Assembly (NCBI RefSeq): GCF_002775205.1
Contig: NC_036453.1
Span: forward strand, 8,457,103-8,521,102
Direction: 5' to 3'
Source: Xiphophorus maculatus
Lineage: Eukaryota > Chordata > Actinopteri > Cyprinodontiformes > Poeciliidae
Length of the DNA: 64,000 nucleotides
Shown here: in pieces, positions 44,587-57,200 of the stretch
Position numbering within the stretch: the stretch's first letter is position 1
How the letters are laid out: every line of letters begins with the position of its first letter
Program-made: the position numbers and the translations under genes
Notes under the pieces: generated by a model
The model's database searches: none
Seen by the model: only the letters and a program-made list of their open reading frames with translations
What the model was told of the DNA's origin: nothing

Positions 44587-47500
44587 ATGATCCTGACGGC
44601 TCCGTCTCCGTGCCTTCCTTCTGCCGCCACCGTCCAGCAGCTGTTCTCTGTGGCCCGAGACGCCGACATCGTCCCGGATATCTCCCTGGATCCGGTGCTC
44701 ACCACCTTCCTGTCCCTGGACTCTGCCGCTGCCCTGCAGCATCGGTACGGCTTCCTGCAGCGTGGCATGAGCGGCGAGCAGCAGGCGGCCTTCCACCTGA
44801 ATCTCACCGCACAGCTGAGCGGCTGCAGGGTGGCGAACGGAGGCGTAGGGGTCGTCGCCTTGGCCCTGTCCCTGCTGTTTGACCAGGTGGCCCAACATGT
44901 ACGTCAAATATTTCATTTTTCAGTTTAAATTCTTTGTTTTAGCAACAGAGTATTAAGGACAAAGGAATAATGGATAAATGTCAGAAATAAAGTTAGTAAT
45001 ATTATGAGGAGAATAAAGTCATAAGTCATTGTATTATGATGTTATTCTTCTGTGACTTTATTCTCATAATTTTCTGTAATTTTCTTAGTGTGGCCTGGGA
45101 CAGATTTTAGTTTACAGTTTCGGTAGCCCAGGGCTCCAAAGATTACTTTTATTCAATTTTTTAATGAATTCATGCTTTACATGGTGTCTTATATAAAACT
45201 GGTTCATCAGATGAACTCCATGAATCTTTGGAGCTTTACAGCTGCAGGATCACCTACAGTAATCAGTAGGAGAGATTTTGTGCAGCGGACTGGGCACCAA
45301 ACCGGCTCCAGCCCAGGGCCACGACCGGGTGAGTCTGGCCCTGCTGCTCTGCTGTAATGTCCATAAAGCTAAACTTTTAAAGCTGCCATCAGGTCCGCGC
45401 TGCAGCTTCGCCGCAGGGATCCGAAGTTCCGAGGGTGTTCGGCGTCAGCGCCTCGTCCAGAATCGGATCGATGATCCACGGCTACCTGCGCCTGGTCCCC
45501 GCCGTCGCCAACGACGAGGAGAAGATGGCGGAGGCCGCCGAGCTGTACGACGCCTGGCTCAACCTGGAGCTGATCGACCATTATGAGAGGATGACCACCA
45601 AGAAGAGGATGAGCACAGAAGCCATGCGGCAGTGGCTGGCCGGCGCCGCGTTTCACCTGCACCTGAGGATCCACCAGGTGAGCCGAACCAGGAAACCATG
45701 GAGGATCAAACTTCTACAAAACTCTGCATTCAAACTGACACCATGTTTGTAATGAGATAAATAATCTGAACAAAGATCGACCTGCTGCTGCTGTCTGGAG
45801 GCGGGGCATAGCGCTGTCAATCAACCTCATGTACTCGCTTGGCATTGAGCATGATTGACAGTGCTAAGCCCCGCCTCCTGACTCTGATTGGTTGTTTCTG
45901 ACTGACTGGTGTATTTCTGCAGTTTAGAATAGAAAAGAATAGAATAGAAGTACTTTATTCATCCCAGCAGGGAAATTACTTCGCATTTACAGCATAGAGA
46001 CAAGACACAATAACAACTACCACTGAGTAGTAGTTGTAGATAAAATAAAAATAAAAAATAAAATGCTATAAATTGTAAAAATATAACATGCTGTTAATAT
46101 AAAAAGCAGCTTAGAGCAGTTCTTGCAAAGATTCAAAAAATGCAGATATGTATATGTAAATATATGTACAGCAGTGTGCCACAGTGCAGTTGTGCGAAAT
46201 CGGACTGATTAGTGCAGAACAATGATTTAGCTTTTATTGTACAGTGAGATGGCCTGTGGCAGGAAGGATTTCCTGTATCTGTCCCTACGACAGCGGAGCT
46301 GGAGCAGCCTATTTTATTGTCCATCATAGACAGAACCTTCTTCAGTGTCCTCCTCTCCACCACAGTTTCCAGGGACTCCAGCCTTAGTCCCAGTACAGAG
46401 CCAGCTTTCCTGATGATGTTGTCCAGTCTATTAGAGTCGCTGGCTCTGATGCTGCTTCCCCAACACTGGAAATCAGTGGGTGTACAAGGTGAAGAGAAAG
46501 GGAGAAAGCACAGTTCCCTGTGGAGCTCCTACGTCACTGACCACCACATCAGACAGGACACTGCCCAGACGGACAAACTGTGGCCTGCCTGTCAAGTAGT
46601 CAGTCACCCAGGAGATCACTGAGTCGTTGACACCCATCCTCCGCAGCTTCTCACCCAGCAGCAGAGGCTGGATGGTGTTGAAGGCACTGGAGAAATCAAA
46701 GAATGTGATTCTCACAGTGTCTCCTCCACCATCCAGGTGTGACAGCGCTCGTTGCAGCAGGAAGATGACGGCATCGTCAACTGCTAAGTGGGGCTGGTAG
46801 GCAAATTGCAGGGGGTCTAGAAACGTCCTCACCTGAGGCCTCAGCTGGGCCAGGACCAGTCTCTCCATGACCTTCATCACATGAGATGTGAGAGCGACTG
46901 GTCTGTAGTCCTCTGGGTCGGATGGCCTTGGCTTCTTGGGAACAGGAACCACATGTGATGTCTTCCACCGCAGCGGGACTCTCTCCAGCCTCAAGCTCAG
47001 GTTGTACATGTGTGCCAGTACAGGGGCCAGCTGGATGGAGCAGGTCTTCAGGATCCGTGGTGTAATGCCATCAGGTCCTGCAGCCTTCCCCTGGTGTAAT
47101 CGCTCCAACTGTCTCTCAACCTGGCCTGTAGTCACCGTTAGCTGGGGGTAGGTGTTGTTGTCTGCAGTGGAGATGGGGGGAGGATGGGGGGGTGTGGGGG
47201 GGCTGAAGGAGAGGTGGTGTGCACTGTACTGGGAGCAGTGGGAGGAGGCAGACGAGCTCGATCTGTTTTGTCCCAGATTATCTGTGTCATAGAGTCAGTG
47301 CATAATAATTTTAACAAATTTGTAAAATCTGTTTTTCTAAAAGCTTCAGGTGAAAGAAGAAATAAACAGACAAATGTACTCTAAAAGCAAAACCACCTGA
47401 GGAAAAGGAAGTACCTCGCTTTTAAAAGTACTTAAAATATTTAAGTAAAAGTACTTTCTCAATGTATTTTTTTATGCAGGAGTGTCCAAACTGCGGTCCA

Positions 47501-48775
47501 GGGGCCTTTATTGGCCCTATGCTGACTGCGTGTGGCCCCTGACATCAGTTAAAGATTAAAACAGTACAGACGTCTGATGTAGACAAGGACTTTCTATATT
47601 TAGTTTGGAAGAAATTATCACAAAGTAATATCTCACAGCAGAAAATATTGGCAAAAACACAAATGATTTGTCTTTAAATAATCATGTGATGTTTATGCAA
47701 ACGCTAATTTTGCTGCACACAAATCTGCTTTTAATTAATTCATAAAACTTGGCTAAATTCGGCAAGCATTCTAAAGAAACAGTGACCTGAATCTGGATTT
47801 TATTGCTCAGAAATTACATTTTCTTCCAATTTCCTAGAAAATTTAGAAAATTTCTTTTAACAAGAAAAACTTACCAAACTTTTTAAGGTTTGTTTCTATA
47901 GTCATGTACACATCCCTCTCCAATGACAGATCTATTTGTTTGGTTGAAGTGGATAATCATGCCGTATTATTTTGTATCTTCCTGTATTTTGCCATATATT
48001 GCATGTTATGAGTTTTAGGAGACTTCAGGCCTGGCAGACATTGAACCAGAACTTTGATGTTTATCCCAGTTAATTAATAATAAACAAGGAATGGTAATAG
48101 AAAGCTGCTTTTTCTTCCAGTTCTGCTTGTTTTTGGATTCAAACCTGTTGGAGATGAAAGCAGGAACAGAGTAAATCTGAATTTATTCTCCAACAGGTTC
48201 GCCTTCACTCTGTGCCGTCTGGGTCCATCGAGTCTCTGCGTCTGTCCTATAAGACGGGGTTAGATCGCCTCATTAGAGGCTACTTCGCCTATTTACGTAA
48301 AACCATTTTGGAGACTGAAGCTGGAGGAACATTGGAGCCAAAACGCAGCAGCGTGGAAAACAGCAACGCCTCCAGCATGGGGAATGTGACGGCTCACCCA
48401 GCTGATGCCAAAGCCAACTCGACGGCAGGCGACCAGAGGAGCTGCGGGCAGCTTGTGGAAAGAAATGCTTCAGCAGCGCCGTGTTTCAGCCAACCGGGTC
48501 TGCTGGTCATCGAGCCGCAGAAGGAAGTCAGTCACGGCGTCCGGCATCGGCCCTGTGAGTCCGCGGCCATCCAGGAGGCCCTGGTGACGCGCATCATGAA
48601 GGCGCAGGACCTGGAGCGCAACAGGAACTTCTTCCTGTATCCGGAGAAAGTTCTGCGAGGCCTGCTGAGGCAGAGGCAGCACTTTGAGCTGCGGGCGAAC
48701 CGGACCCAGAGAAACGGCCCGTCCGGATTGCAGCCGCGGAGCGAAAACAACAAACTGCAAATTATGGAAGCTTAA
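44587..48775 (+). CDS. Conserved-looking protein of unknown function, 4 exons
   Basis: I do not recognise this gene. Exons 44587-44898, 45286-45328, 45406-45677 and 48197-48775 join in consistent phase (0, 1, 0) with GT/AG at every junction, giving 401 aa. There is an in-frame TAA upstream of the ATG, which has a GTCTGCCATG context. The N-terminal third is leucine- and alanine-rich with a short hydrophobic run (GVGVVALALSLLF); there is no clear signal peptide. Exon 3 is strongly gene-like (GSMIHGYLRLVPAVANDEEK, AELYDAWLNLELIDHYERMT). Exon 4 continues LRLSYKTGLDRLIRGYFAYL, then a low-complexity Ser/Asn-rich stretch and a basic C-terminal helix (LYPEKVLRGLLRQRQHFELR). Exon 2 (43 nt) and the acceptor of exon 3 are the least certain parts. 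Intron 3 holds an L2 element. AATAAA at 48811-48816 is a likely poly(A) signal. Confidence 0.7.
45924..47270 (-). mobile_element. L2-type LINE, copy 1, catalytic box deleted
   Basis: Read right to left. It is 5' truncated near 47270, then the RT part begins ([74 protein letters not shown]). It then jumps at about 46462-46475 straight to the C-terminal CWGSSIRASDSNRLDNIIRK region, skipping the FxDD catalytic segment. A further gap of roughly 60 bases near 46312 is private to this copy. The 3' end has AATAAAGTACTTCTATTC and an (ATTCT)n tail (45924-45950). It lies antisense in intron 3 of the unknown gene. Confidence 0.88.
47480..47545. repeat. MITE end fragment
   Basis: CAGGAGTGTCCAAACTGCGG followed by CCAGGGGCC resembles the tips of the hAT MITEs elsewhere in the window, but no matching right end was found nearby. 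Confidence 0.4.
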
Positions 48776-49769
48776 GACGACGGAGGAACATAAAACAATA
48801 CAATCAAGAGAATAAAGTCATAAAATTACAACTTTACTCTTGTAAGATTATGATTTAATCATCACACTATTACAACACTTTATTCTTGCAATTACAATTT
48901 TTAATTCTTAATTTTTCTTAGTGTGGCCCTAACACTCCGCCATATTTTAAAGACTAAAATTACAAAAACCTTTTAAATAACATGATAACAAAATAGAAAA
49001 TTAAGGCAGAAGAAATTCCTTTCAAATGATTATTTTTTGCTACAAACTCATGAAACAAATGCTTACATTCAATCAATCAATGAATAAAGTTTATTAGTAT
49101 TGTACATTCCAGCAACAAGGCTTTAAATCATAAAAACACAAACATACAAAGCCATAGAAGAAGCGTCATAAATAGTGACATATTTAGTGTTTCTTATTGA
49201 TCTATAAATGCCTCACCATGCTCAGCAGATGGAAAATAACACGAAAACAGAAAACATTGTGCACAAACAAGAGCTCTCACTTAAACATAAACTCTAAGTT
49301 TGTCTCTGTGTCTCAAGTACTTTGGTTAAAATATTTCATTTTTTTACTCAGTGAAGTTATTTGCACTGGATTGAGAATCCAAAAGACTTTCTCAAATAGA
49401 ACTAGCGATACTTCATAATAATTTTACTCAAACAAAAGAAAATGTATTCTGCAGTAAAACTACTCCTGAAATGATTTTCCCCAAAAGGTCAGTGAGAAAA
49501 TGTAATGTAATGGATGCTCTTTGCGACTTATTAAAATTCCTTTGAGATCAAGAAAGTATTTTTGAAAACTTACAGTTGGGGGTTTATTTTTAATATATTC
49601 ATCCTGTATTGATTAGTAAGATCAATCTTGCGTCACAGTTTGAAGGACACAGCTCTTATTTTGTTGTTTATCCAACATTTGTGATGAAATGTCCACACCT
49701 TCTCTCCGGTGACTCGGGAACAAAGTGTAAAGGTTACAGACTTCCGATTTAAATAAAGCCAGCTGGGGG
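48776..49769. other. Intergenic DNA between unknown gene and TTC3
   Basis: AT-rich, with a candidate poly(A) signal at 48811-48816. No further gene or element recognised. CCAGCTGGGGGCGC at about 49760 is one mismatch from the CTCF core and abuts the putative TTC3 promoter. Confidence 0.35.
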
Positions 49770-49930
49770 CGCTGTTCGCTTAGGCTGCAAAACGGCGCCG
49801 GAGAAGAAGAAAATCCTTTTCATGCGTGTAGCTACTTGCTTTTACGAAGCGCCTGAAAACAATTCAACACATTATGATCTGAGGAGGGCAGAATATCACC
49901 GTGAATCCTTCTATCAGCAGTTTTCATAAG
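49770..49930 (+). promoter_or_regulatory. ttc3: Putative TTC3 promoter and 5' UTR exon
   Basis: A CpG-containing block (AACGGCGCCGGAGAAGAAG) is followed by sequence ending in TTTTCATAAG|GTATGT, a plausible donor at 49930/49931. It is the nearest such block upstream of the first TTC3 coding exon, whose acceptor GGACAG lies at 54202. The joining is inferred. Confidence 0.4.
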
Positions 49931-50646
49931 GTATGTTGTGTCTGACTCTGTTTTCAATCGCTTTAAAACATTTCGATTACATTTTGAATCGCTAGTTTTT
50001 GCTAACGGTCTAAGGCGCTAAAACAAAAGGCTGATAATGGATTGAAACGTGACGAACATCTGCGAAAATCTAGAACAGTTTTGGAATAGCTTGAACTCTG
50101 AAAGGAAATGCACTTAATAACTTTGAAAGGCTTTAGTTTATGTCCTTGTTAGGATGTTGGCCCTGTAAGGAAGTCAGTAAGTGAGCTAAAATGCTAATGT
50201 TGCTTCAATGGGTGGTGAGTTGTTTCAGGCATTAGGTTACTCTGACTATTGGTTGTTGTTTCCTTGTTGCCTTTTAATGTCAGTCTTGCCTGGTTATTGC
50301 TCAGCCTTTCTGTAAGTAGTGGACATATTGAGCAGTTGTGGCTGTTTGGGAACCGAAGCCAGACAGGTTTGGCCCCCGCCACACCCACACGTGGTTCCTT
50401 AAAAGTGGCGGAGCCGCATTTTTTTGGGAAAAGAAACTGGCGCAGAAAACACACCGACTCGATGCCACGTGTTTCAGGTCTGTTCCTGTGTGTCTTCTAG
50501 TTTACAACAGGAGGACGTGCAGTCCGGTGCTTTGCTTTCCAAGGGAGGGGCAGATATTGGTTTACGATCTTATAACCCCGGGGCAAAATAGTGCGGAAGC
50601 ATAAAGGGTATTTACTCAGTTCGTTTCTCTTGTAATGACTGATTGT

Positions 50647-52788
50647 CCAATATGCAGTGTTGGGTAAGTTACTTTAAAAATGTAATCCGTTACAGTTACA
50701 AGTTACCTTGTTTAAAATGTAATTGTAGTGTAACTTTTTCTATTACTTTTAAAAAGTAATGTAACTAATTACTTTTGATTACTTTTTGATTACTTTGAGG
50801 TTTTAATGAGTATTGACCCATGTTCAACATTTAATTTTTGAGAACTGAGTGGGAACCTTAAAAGAGCACTAAGCTGAGAGGGAATTGCTGACAGGCAATC
50901 ACAGGAGGTCCACAAGAAGAGATGCCAGCACCAGGCATGTAAGATTTTCTCAGACTCCTCTCATCGGGCCATACTCTTTCCTGCTCCTCCCCCAGGCTCT
51001 ACCATTTACGCAGTTTGCAGACTAACACAAGCAGGTTCAGAAACCACTTCTTTCCTACAGCGGTCACCTTATTGAACTCTTCCCAAAGACCAGTCTTTCT
51101 TTCCCCTCTATCCATACCTTACTGTACCATCCCAACATTTGTACAGTGTTCCTCTTCAATTCGCACCTGTATAGCCCTATCTACAGTGGCTCTGCACATG
51201 CATTTCCCTAGGGGTAATTTATTTATTCTGCTGCACATATCGATCAACCATCTTTCCTTACCCTAGCTGTGAATAACTGCATTTTATCTCTAAATACTGC
51301 ATGCTGTACAATCTGCACACGTTGCACTTGATTAGATGCCAAACTGCATTTCATTACTTCATACATGTGCAATGACAATGAAGTGCTCTAGTTTAGTAAT
51401 AAATAAGCAAAGTAAGACTTTATGTCACATTTTATTTTTCTTGATTTTTTCTTTGCACACCCTTGCTTGTAAAATTAAACACGGCACAATACAGTGCATC
51501 AAGAATTAAGATGGACGATGGGTAGTCAAGTTAGTCATTGAACATTTAACAGTCAATGGAATGTTGACAAAAACAGAAGTGTTTGCAACATATCATTCAA
51601 AATCAAAACGGGAAAAACAATAGTTTTCCAAAATCACACAATCACTATGTTAGACAAGCAAAACAACTGTGGACACTACAACGTGGTGTCAAGAGTTAAG
51701 TCACTTAACATTTGCATTTAAACACTCAATGCAATTAAACAATTGAGTAGCTGCTGGGGTAGAACTGCCTGCCAGGAAATCTTCCCGAGTATCAGATGGA
51801 CTAAACGTGCCTTTCAGAAGAACGCCTGGATGCTTCCTCTGAAAAGAGAGAGAGAAAAAAAGATAGAAGAAAAATATACTATAATTAATAATTATATGTT
51901 CAAAGTAGCATTAATTGGGGCCTGCCCATAGCAATGCATAAGGAGAGTAGTGACTGACTTGCGAAGCAAGTTATAAAATTCCACAAGCTAGTGACTACTA
52001 TTTAGCTAAGCTTAGCATTGATGCTAATTTTTAGCATCAGAACGCTGGGTCCAAACCGACGGGGACACTTTGGCAGGCCCCAGTTAAATTTCTTCTGGAA
52101 TTTCTAGTTTACTTTATGTTCATCATGAAAACCATAACACTAGCACATTGCATACAATGTCTCATGGGAAAGAATAGATTCCAACGTTTGTCATGCATCA
52201 ACACCAAACAGTCAAATATTCGTAAAACAACACGCTTCGTCTATCAGTGAGTTGCACTTACCTCTAAATGTTTCCTCAGGTTTGACATAGAGCTTCGACG
52301 TGGACAAGTTCTTGATAGCCGGCAAACACTTCTTGCACTGCACGGTTAAATTTGAGCCATTTTCACATGTGTAAATGAAATGCTCCTTATATTTCCAGAG
52401 CTGGAAGGCTGTCATTTTTGATGCGCTGCTTGAGCTGAAATGGAACCGTCTGCTGCTTGCTGTTCCTCCAGGAGGCTCCGCCAGCACAGGATGGACCATC
52501 AGTGGCATTGCGGCTGGCAAATATGATAGAGACAAGGAGCCGTAGCGGGAAACGGCTATATAGGGCGCAAAGCAATAAAAATGTCATTACATATTTCGCA
52601 AAGGTTTTTGTTCATATTTTTTAAAAAATGTAACTAAATTTGTAATTCTTAATATTTTCAGAAGTAACTGTAACTGAATTACATATTTTCTCATTGTAAC
52701 TGTAACGAATTACAGTTACTCTTTTTTTGTAATTAAATTACGTAACGTCGTTACATGTAATCCGTTACTACCCAACACTGCCGATATG
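50647..52788. mobile_element. hAT element with BED-finger remnant and nested LINE fragment
   Basis: The body 50655-52780 begins CAGTGTTGGGTAAGTTACTT and ends in the inverse ACTACCCAACACTG. Flanks CCAATATG (50647-50654) and CCGATATG (52781-52788) are 8-bp duplications with one mismatch. Subterminal regions are packed with GTAACTNNTTAC words on both sides. On the - strand at 52503-52270 a frame reads MTAFQLWKYKEHFIYTCENG, then VQCKKC, like the BED zinc finger at the start of hAT transposases; the rest of the transposase is missing. An L2/Rex1-type LINE 3' end lies at about 50934-51395. The element sits in the putative first intron of TTC3. Confidence 0.8.
50934..51395 (+). mobile_element. LINE 3' fragment nested in hAT element
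   Basis: The sequence encodes [18 protein letters not shown], matching the C-terminal end [14 protein letters not shown] of the LINE at 30848-32300. It runs to a 3' UTR ending GTGCAATGACAATGAAG. It is heavily 5' truncated. Confidence 0.65.
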
Positions 52789-54202
52789 AACATTTGTAAA
52801 TATCCACTATTAATATGCTGTAGTCCTAATATGGCCGATATCATCTCTACCTTCATAATACAGTGGAGAAATGACCGCAGCGATGCTGCGCAGAAACGCC
52901 GATAAAGGGCAATACGATGGGAATAAATGATGAATATCGACCGGTATTCCTTGTGGGTACCGGTGGCAAAATCGCTGTATTGTGCATCGTTGATGGAAAT
53001 GAGTCAATATTTCAGCTGAACAGTCAAATATCCCTGGCATAAATCAAAGTAATAATAATGAACAGATCAGCAGAAAAGTCTGAGCTTTCCACATGTTGAT
53101 GTTAGAAATCTATATTTTTTGCTACAAATGATCAAGTTATGCTGCATTGTAGGCAATAAAATGTTTTATTTGAAATAAATTACTTGCATCTTGTCGGATT
53201 TTTAATATTGTATAAAAGGCTTAAATTCTTAATCAGCCTCTTTTATTTGATTAATTAGAATAATTGATGATTAATATAATCATTTGTTGCAGTTCTGATG
53301 TTTGATACTGATAAATATCGCTTATCTTTAATATGGACAATATTTATATCAACTATCAACGTCGGCCCAAATATTCATGTTGGTGTCTTCCTAATGTTCT
53401 ATCATAAAGTTATAAAACTGTAGAACTAAATGACAATATTCCATGATTAAAGACGTAAAGTTTATATTATGTTTCCAACATAACATAAAGCTTATGTTAT
53501 GTTGGAAACATAAACAGACAAACTTTAAAATTCTTTGACATTTTAAAGTAAGATTTTAATGAAAAACTATCGTGTTATAAAATGAGACATTTGAGCGGCG
53601 GCAGAGTCGTCGGTCCTGCGGAGCGTTTTTACTTTTATCGGAGGATTTATTTAAACCAGAGGAGGAAATGTTTTCCTGGCAGCAGCCCGTCTCTGATTTC
53701 AGGCCGACTCCACTTTCAGTTTCTGTTTCATTAAATGTTTTACCTAATGTTGGTGTGCACATCTGTCTGTCATTTTCTATGTTTTGTTCCGCCATCACAG
53801 GACAGGAAAACGTCCAGTTCACATAAATACAGTGAATGTTAGGAAATCTGCACCACCGTCAAAATGCCAGGTTATTATTTAGAAAAAGAAAAATGCGTTC
53901 AGAAATGTTCCCGCCTCATTATATGGTATATTAGGTCCAATATAATGATTGGAAACATTAAATAATAATGTGGATTTGCTGTTATTTTCCCCTTATTGAT
54001 GATTTATATTTATTTGCTTTCCTCATGACTTTAAATTTTCCTGCCAAGATTTAATGTTAATGAGCAACTCGTTGCAACAAATGACGGTCTGAAACTAGAA
54101 TTAGTCAAAATGCCAGTCAAAGGAGTTTGGATATTATTGTAAAATAACATTTATTGAGAGTAGAAGGTAAAACCTGTAATGCTGTAAACTTTGTTTGGAC
54201 AG
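52789..54202. other. Intron DNA with a perfect 22-bp-arm palindrome
   Basis: AT-rich. A perfect inverted repeat occupies 53467-53488 and 53492-53513 with a 3-base loop. The segment 52790-53040 shows ATATGG/GATATC-type words that suggest an older repeat into which the hAT element inserted. Confidence 0.45.
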
Positions 54203-54213
54203 ACTTGAGCAAA

Positions 54214-57200
54214 ATGTCGGATTCAGACTCGGACAGCGATTGGGGTTTCCACCGCAACAGGAAGTTTCTGGTAAAAATCCAACAAACATTTTCCATGTTT
54301 GTTTTGTTCTTCATCTAAACCAGTTTTTCTTTTGGTGTCGTAGAAATCTCACGGGGACATCAAAATAAACCTTTCAGGTAAGAAAGATTTAAAACTTTGA
54401 TAGGTAATGTGTTTCTTAGGATTGACTTAAAATGAAATATTATGAAAGTTTTCTACCATTTTTTCTTTAAATTGTGACTCGTGAGGAATGTTTTCATTTT
54501 TGAAGCTTCTCAAGTTTAATTTATGTTTAATCAACAGGAAAGTTCAAAAAGCCTAAATGATAAAAACATGAACAGAAAATGAGATGGAACAGAGTTGGGC
54601 ATTTACTGTATTGTGAAAAATTATCACCATAAGTTTTGATAAATAATTTTAGAAAAATGGCAGTTTGATTGGAAATGTTATTTTCTCCACTTTTCGTTCC
54701 ACGAGGCTACGAGTAAATGTAACTTATTGCCAAGAATGTGTTCAGTTTTAGTAGTTAAGTTTTTCCTGTAGAAATCAATTTCAGATGAGAATATTCTTGA
54801 AGAATAAACTTTGTGTTTGTGTGAATTAGAGCTGCACCGTTTGCAGTTTTCTGGTCGATTGTCGACTACCGATCTTTAAAAAACCTAACTTACCGATTCC
54901 GATTTTGGCCGAAACCAGTGTTTTGTCTGAAATGTTGCTCAATATATCAAGAAAGTTGCTGGATTGGCTGAAGGGGCAACTGATGGAAGAACTGGCGCTG
55001 TGATAAGTCTAGATCTATAATTCTAGGTATATAGCTCTAGATTTATAACTCTAGATTGTTCCTCTTCAAAAACTTCAGTTTCTGTTCAGAAAGTTTTGGC
55101 ACATCCATGCATTGATCTGTTCTCAGCATCTGTTCAGTGGCTGGATGGGGTCAAAGGTGACGTGGAACTGCGTCTCCTCGGCGTAACTATGGTAGCTAAT
55201 CTCATACGAATATGTCCAGTTAAAAGCGACATTTTGCCTCCTGCTCCTCCAGAGAGAGTGTTCAGCCAGTGGGGCTCCATCCCCCTACAGACCAAGAAGG
55301 AAGGCGCTCAGCGGATGAGAGTTTGCGTCTTCTGGTTTCCCACGCTGCTGCAGCCCGACATCTCCAAGACCTTCACTTGGGCCGCAGAAGTTGGCTTAAT
55401 CAACGAAGAGTGAGCGCAGCTCGGCCCGCCGCTACAGATCAGACGGGAATCGTCGCAAAGTGCTGAGATTTTATTCTGTCTGCAGGACAAGTGAAATGCT
55501 GGATGTGGAGAACCTCCGCAGGATTCAGGTGGTTGAAATGATTCTGCTGCACCTGGAAGTGGCAAGTGTAAGTCCCACCTCCAGCTAGCTGGGTTAGCCT
55601 CTGTCAGCCAGCTGGGTTAGCCTCTGTCAGCCTGCTGGGTTAGCCTCTATCAGCTAGCTGGGTTAGCCTCTATCAGCTAGCTGGGTTAGCCTCTATCGGC
55701 CGGCTGGGTTAGCCTCTATCGGCCGGCTGGGTTAGCCTCCGTCGGCCAGCTGGGTTAGCCTCCGTCGGCCAGCTGGGTTAGCCTCTATCAGCCAGCTGGG
55801 TTAGCCTCTATCGGCTAGCTGGGTTAGCCTCTGTCGGCCAGCTGGGTTAGCCTCCGTCGGCCAGCTGGGTTAGCCTCCGTCGGCCAGCTGGGTTAGCCGA
55901 GCTGATGGGTTAGCCTCTATCAGCTAGCTGCTCATAGTCATTGATTTGATGACATATCAGATGTTCAGATATTTTTGCTAAATTTTCCGGGTTGATTCGT
56001 TCTGTAGCTGTTTTGTTCCAAACATGATGCGTTTCCCTTCCTGATGTTTAGTTGTTCTGAATGTTTTCTGTTTCTCCTGCAGTTGGACAGGGATTCCTCC
56101 AGACACGTTTTCATTTTTTGCAACATGTTGCATCAGGTAAGCTGCACCTGATTGGCTCACAGATTCCCATCTTATTGTCGACATTTTTTCATTCATAAAA
56201 CAACTTGATTTAAGTCGGGCTGTGAGGAAATAAAAACCTTCTGCTGATTATGTATATGTTGATTAGCCAGTACTGGTGCGTTCAGTAACATGGAGACTTT
56301 CCGCTGCAGCACTGCTCTCCAGAGATCCTGGAGGAAGCGGTGCGCTGGCTGGAGACGCTGGGCGATGGGTTCAGACGGGAGCAGCTGCTCTGCCTGGGAG
56401 GATTCCCCAACTGCTACACAACATTCGGCTTCATCTTCTCAGAGTGTGAGGCGCCAAGTTAAATTGAAAAATCTCAAGAGTGTGAGGTTTTTAGAGTGCA
56501 AGGTTTTCTGTTTGATTAAAAACAAATAATTTCTAAAATGTGAATTGTTTTTTGTTTAGATGCCAAGTTTATGCGGGAGATGAGCAACAACCTGGACGCT
56601 ACGATGAGGGCCCTGAAGGCACCGCCTGATGAGTCGTCTGCAATGGTAACAATCAAATCCTCTACACTGTAAAAACTGTAAAAGCACTAAATCCTAACAA
56701 GTTATTTGGTCTGATCTATGGAAAAAAAGATCTATATAAAACAAAACTAACTAATAAGTAACTATTAAGCAAAATATTTTGTTTTAAGTCAATAAATCTA
56801 ATATTCATTCAACAGATTAGCTTCCTTAACGAGACATTTTCATGTTTTAAGTGAAATTCACTCCTGCTGAAACTAGAACTTTCATCAATACTAAGGAATA
56901 TCAAGCTCTTATATTAAACTGAAAAATGATTTAAAGTTTATTTCAAGTGAACTGAATCAACCTGGTAAGATTTTTTTGCAGTGTAGGACATTTTAATGCA
57001 TTTTCTTCAGTTTTTTTTATTTTTAATGACATAAAAACCAAACATTTATACACAGTAAAAACTTCTGGGTTAAAAATTAACCAATTCGTAATCCAGTGCT
57101 GGGTCTTATATTGACCCAACATATTGGGTTATGGCAACTAACCAAAGGTTGGGTTAAATTGGTTAAATTGACCCAAAATTGGGTTGAAACTCATGACCCA

